A stretch of DNA of 7,735 nt from assembly GCA_015494005.1 (NCBI GenBank), contig WGCB01000190.1, positions 1 to 7,735 of the forward strand, read 5' to 3'. This DNA comes from Caldilineaceae bacterium. GTDB lineage: Bacteria; Chloroflexota; Anaerolineae; Caldilineales; Caldilineaceae. Positions within the stretch are counted from its first letter, which is position 1; every line of letters starts with the position of its first letter. Made by a program: the position numbers and the translations under genes. Shown piece after piece: positions 6,087-7,735 of the stretch. The notes below the pieces were generated by a model, which worked only from the letters and a program-made list of their open reading frames with translations, was not told the origin of the DNA and made no database searches.

Positions 6087-7735
6087 CTATTCCTCCTGCG
6101 CCCACAGCACCACGGATTGCACCGGGGTGGGCGTCTTCACTTCACGGTACAGGGCCCAGCGCACGAACTCGCTGAGCTGGGAAATGTCGGTGGGCAGCCA
6201 GGTGCGGCGGATGGCGTAGTCGCTGCCGATGTAGCGGGCGGGCAGGAGATCCCCGGACAGCAGGGGGTCCGTGGCGATGACCAGGGGCATGACCGGGCCC
6301 TCGGGCGTCACCGCGGGGACCCGCACCCAGGTCAGGTTGCGCATCTGGCGCAGGTTCCAGCCCAGCACCGGGTCCGGTCGGCCGTCCATCTGCACTTGGA
6401 TGGGGATCTCCCGGTCATCCCGGGCCCGGATGGCGCTGAGCTGCCTCACATCCGCCACCAGGAAGCGCACATCCCGCGGAGCCGTCTCGGCGAAAAGCTC
6501 CGTGCCCCGCACCCGATCCCCTCGCAGGCTCAGGTTCCAGCCGCTGTTCACCGTGAGCAGGGCGAAGACCAGCAGCAGATAGAGGCTGACCACCTGGCTG
6601 GTCAGCCTCCAGCCGACCCACCAGACGAAAAAGCCGATGAGCAGGGGCAGGGTCAGGTAGAGCCCCAGGGCCTGGGCGTTGAAACTGGCGGTCAGCGCAC
6701 CGTGGCTGAAAAGGGCCGTCAGGATGGCTGTGGTCACCAACAGCACACCCAGGGCCGCCGCCACCAGGAGGCCGTCGTCCAGGTCCAGATCGGCCAGGCC
6801 TCGGTCCAGGAGCCGGGCGCTCAGCTGGGCGCCGGCCAGGAGCAGAGGCAGTCCCAGCATCGGCAGGCTGGTCGGGTTGCGCCCCGGCAGAAGCAGCAGG
6901 AAGAGCCCCCAGGCCGCCCACAGGAGCAGGAAACGCCCCCAAGGAACCCCGGCCCTGGACGCCTGCTCGCTCCGGCCGCCCCGGAGGAGGGCCACCAGCC
7001 CAGCCAGGCCCAGGACGAGGGCCAGGGGCTCGTCCACCAGCAGGCGGATGAAGGGCCAGCCCAGGGGATAACGCACTTCCGCTCCGGTGAAGTTCCCCAG
7101 CCAGGCCCCCAGGCTGCGGCTGACCAGGCCCAGGCCGTCGGGGTGGGCCAGCCAGCCGGTGGCCGTGAGGAAGGCGGCTCCCCCGGCCAGGCCCAGCAGA
7201 GCCAGGAGGCGTCCCCGGGCCGGCGGTTCCAGCCGCAGGAGCCAGGCCAGCAGGGCCAGCACCGGCATCATGGACCAGGCCAGGGGTCCGCTCACCAGCA
7301 GCAGCCCCAAGGTCACCGCCAGGATGGGCCACCAAGCCGCCCCGGTGCTGCCCGCTCCGGGGGCATCCTCGCCCTTCGCCCCCAGGTGGAGCAGGGCCAC
7401 CAGGGCCAGCATGCCCAGGAAGAGGCTGAGCGCGGCGCTGTCCCCGGTGCGACTGAGGGCCAGGAGCCAGGGGTCCCAGGCCAGGAACAGGGCCAGGAGG
7501 AGGGCCCCGGCCCGCCCCAGCCAGGGCCGCAGCCACCAGGCCAGGAGCACGGTCCCCAGGCCGGCCGCCGCGGGGAGGGCCCGGGCCCAGGCGTCGCTGC
7601 CCCCGCCGGTGATCCAGAAGAGGAAACGCTGGCCCGTGTAGAGCAGCGGGCTGACGGGCTGGGGCGGGTAGGGCGCGGACAGCCCCATGGCGTGGAGCCA
7701 GGCAGGCCAGGCCTGGGCGGCTTCCAGGGGCGTCA
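6087..7735 (-). CDS. Polytopic membrane protein, GT39/Agl23-like glycosyltransferase family (5' partial)
   Basis: The frame stays open to the right edge, so the start is outside the window. The Met codon at 7688 is internal: the 15 codons before it read TPLEAAQAWPAWLHA, which fits the short first-loop motif with an acidic residue (Glu, codon 7724-7722) that follows the first membrane helix in GT39-like GT-C proteins. Numbering from Met 7688, roughly ten hydrophobic segments run from about residue 40 to 380. A soluble, presumably extracytoplasmic tail covers about 385-533. Early family-like features are the P-V-S-P-L-L-Y segment (11-17), SDAWARALPA (31-40) and the LALSR segment ending at 80. 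The tail carries a WNLR motif (444-447) and resembles the matching part of the next gene. The likely role is transfer of a sugar from a polyprenyl-phosphate carrier on the outer face of the membrane, or an accessory task in that process; substrate and acceptor cannot be read from sequence. It ends with TAG at 6089-6087, three bases before the next gene, and its last codons supply that gene's ribosome binding site. The coding call is firm; the enzymatic role is an inference. Confidence 0.92.
   Translation of the reverse strand, partial: TPLEAAQAWPAWLHAMGLSAPYPPQPVSPLLYTGQRFLFWITGGGSDAWARALPAAAGLGTVLLAWWLRPWLGRAGALLLALFLAWDPWLLALSRTGDSAALSLFLGMLALVALLHLGAKGEDAPGAGSTGAAWWPILAVTLGLLLVSGPLAWSMMPVLALLAWLLRLEPPARGRLLALLGLAGGAAFLTATGWLAHPDGLGLVSRSLGAWLGNFTGAEVRYPLGWPFIRLLVDEPLALVLGLAGLVALLRGGRSEQASRAGVPWGRFLLLWAAWGLFLLLLPGRNPTSLPMLGLPLLLAGAQLSARLLDRGLADLDLDDGLLVAAALGVLLVTTAILTALFSHGALTASFNAQALGLYLTLPLLIGFFVWWVGWRLTSQVVSLYLLLVFALLTVNSGWNLSLRGDRVRGTELFAETAPRDVRFLVADVRQLSAIRARDDREIPIQVQMDGRPDPVLGWNLRQMRNLTWVRVPAVTPEGPVMPLVIATDPLLSGDLLPARYIGSDYAIRRTWLPTDISQLSEFVRWALYREVKTPTPVQSVVLWAQEE
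6091..6097 (-). promoter_or_regulatory. Ribosome binding site of the TIGR03663-NHL gene
   Basis: On the minus strand AGGAGGA lies seven bases before the ATG at 6083. It is a near-perfect Shine-Dalgarno sequence at good spacing. It is formed by the last codons of the upstream gene (Gln-Glu-Glu-stop), so ribosomes finishing that gene are placed directly on the next start. This supports the ATG at 6083 and translational coupling. Confidence 0.85.

Noticed and set aside
1..7735. Frequent short repeats such as CCAGGCCAGG and GGCCAGGAGC on the plus strand
   Set aside because: They are the complements of CTG-GCC and CTC-CTG codon runs (Leu-Ala, Leu-Leu) in membrane helices. They are irregular in spacing and always in frame, so they are codon bias and not a DNA repeat array or CRISPR.

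Overview
The window is GC-rich throughout, about two thirds G+C by eye. It is almost completely filled by three large genes, all on the minus strand and packed head to tail. Coding style (CTG/GCC/GGC-dominated codons), a TIGR03663-type membrane protein joined to NHL repeats, and a GT39-like protein joined to PA14 domains together suggest a Chloroflexota-type bacterium (Caldilinea/Litorilinea-like or a related lineage). That assignment is an inference from family knowledge, not a database match.

In transcription order, right to left, the layout is as follows. (1) 7735 to 6087 is a polytopic membrane protein related to the GT39/Agl23-like GT-C families. Its 5' end lies beyond the window. (2) 6083 to 2697 is a complete 1128-residue protein. 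It has a TIGR03663-type multi-pass GT-C-like core (HDE and HGP motifs), an extracytoplasmic region, and a C-terminal NHL propeller of about six blades. (3) 2690 to the left edge is a GT39-like membrane protein with four extra N-terminal membrane segments and a long extracytoplasmic tail. The tail holds one PA14-like unit followed by the start of a second. Its 3' end lies beyond the window.

The two gene junctions leave only 3 and 6 untranslated bases, so the three genes are almost certainly one transcription unit with coupled translation. The strong ribosome binding site of gene 2 is embedded in the last codons of gene 1. No promoter, terminator, RNA gene, mobile element, CRISPR array or gene-free stretch is visible.

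Working model (inference): the three proteins sit in the cytoplasmic membrane and use, or help to use, polyprenyl-phosphate-linked sugars to build or transfer a glycan on the outer face. The NHL propeller and PA14 units would be the extracytoplasmic parts that bind protein or glycan partners. The first two proteins share a homologous C-terminal extracytoplasmic region, which suggests an old duplication within a paralogous set.
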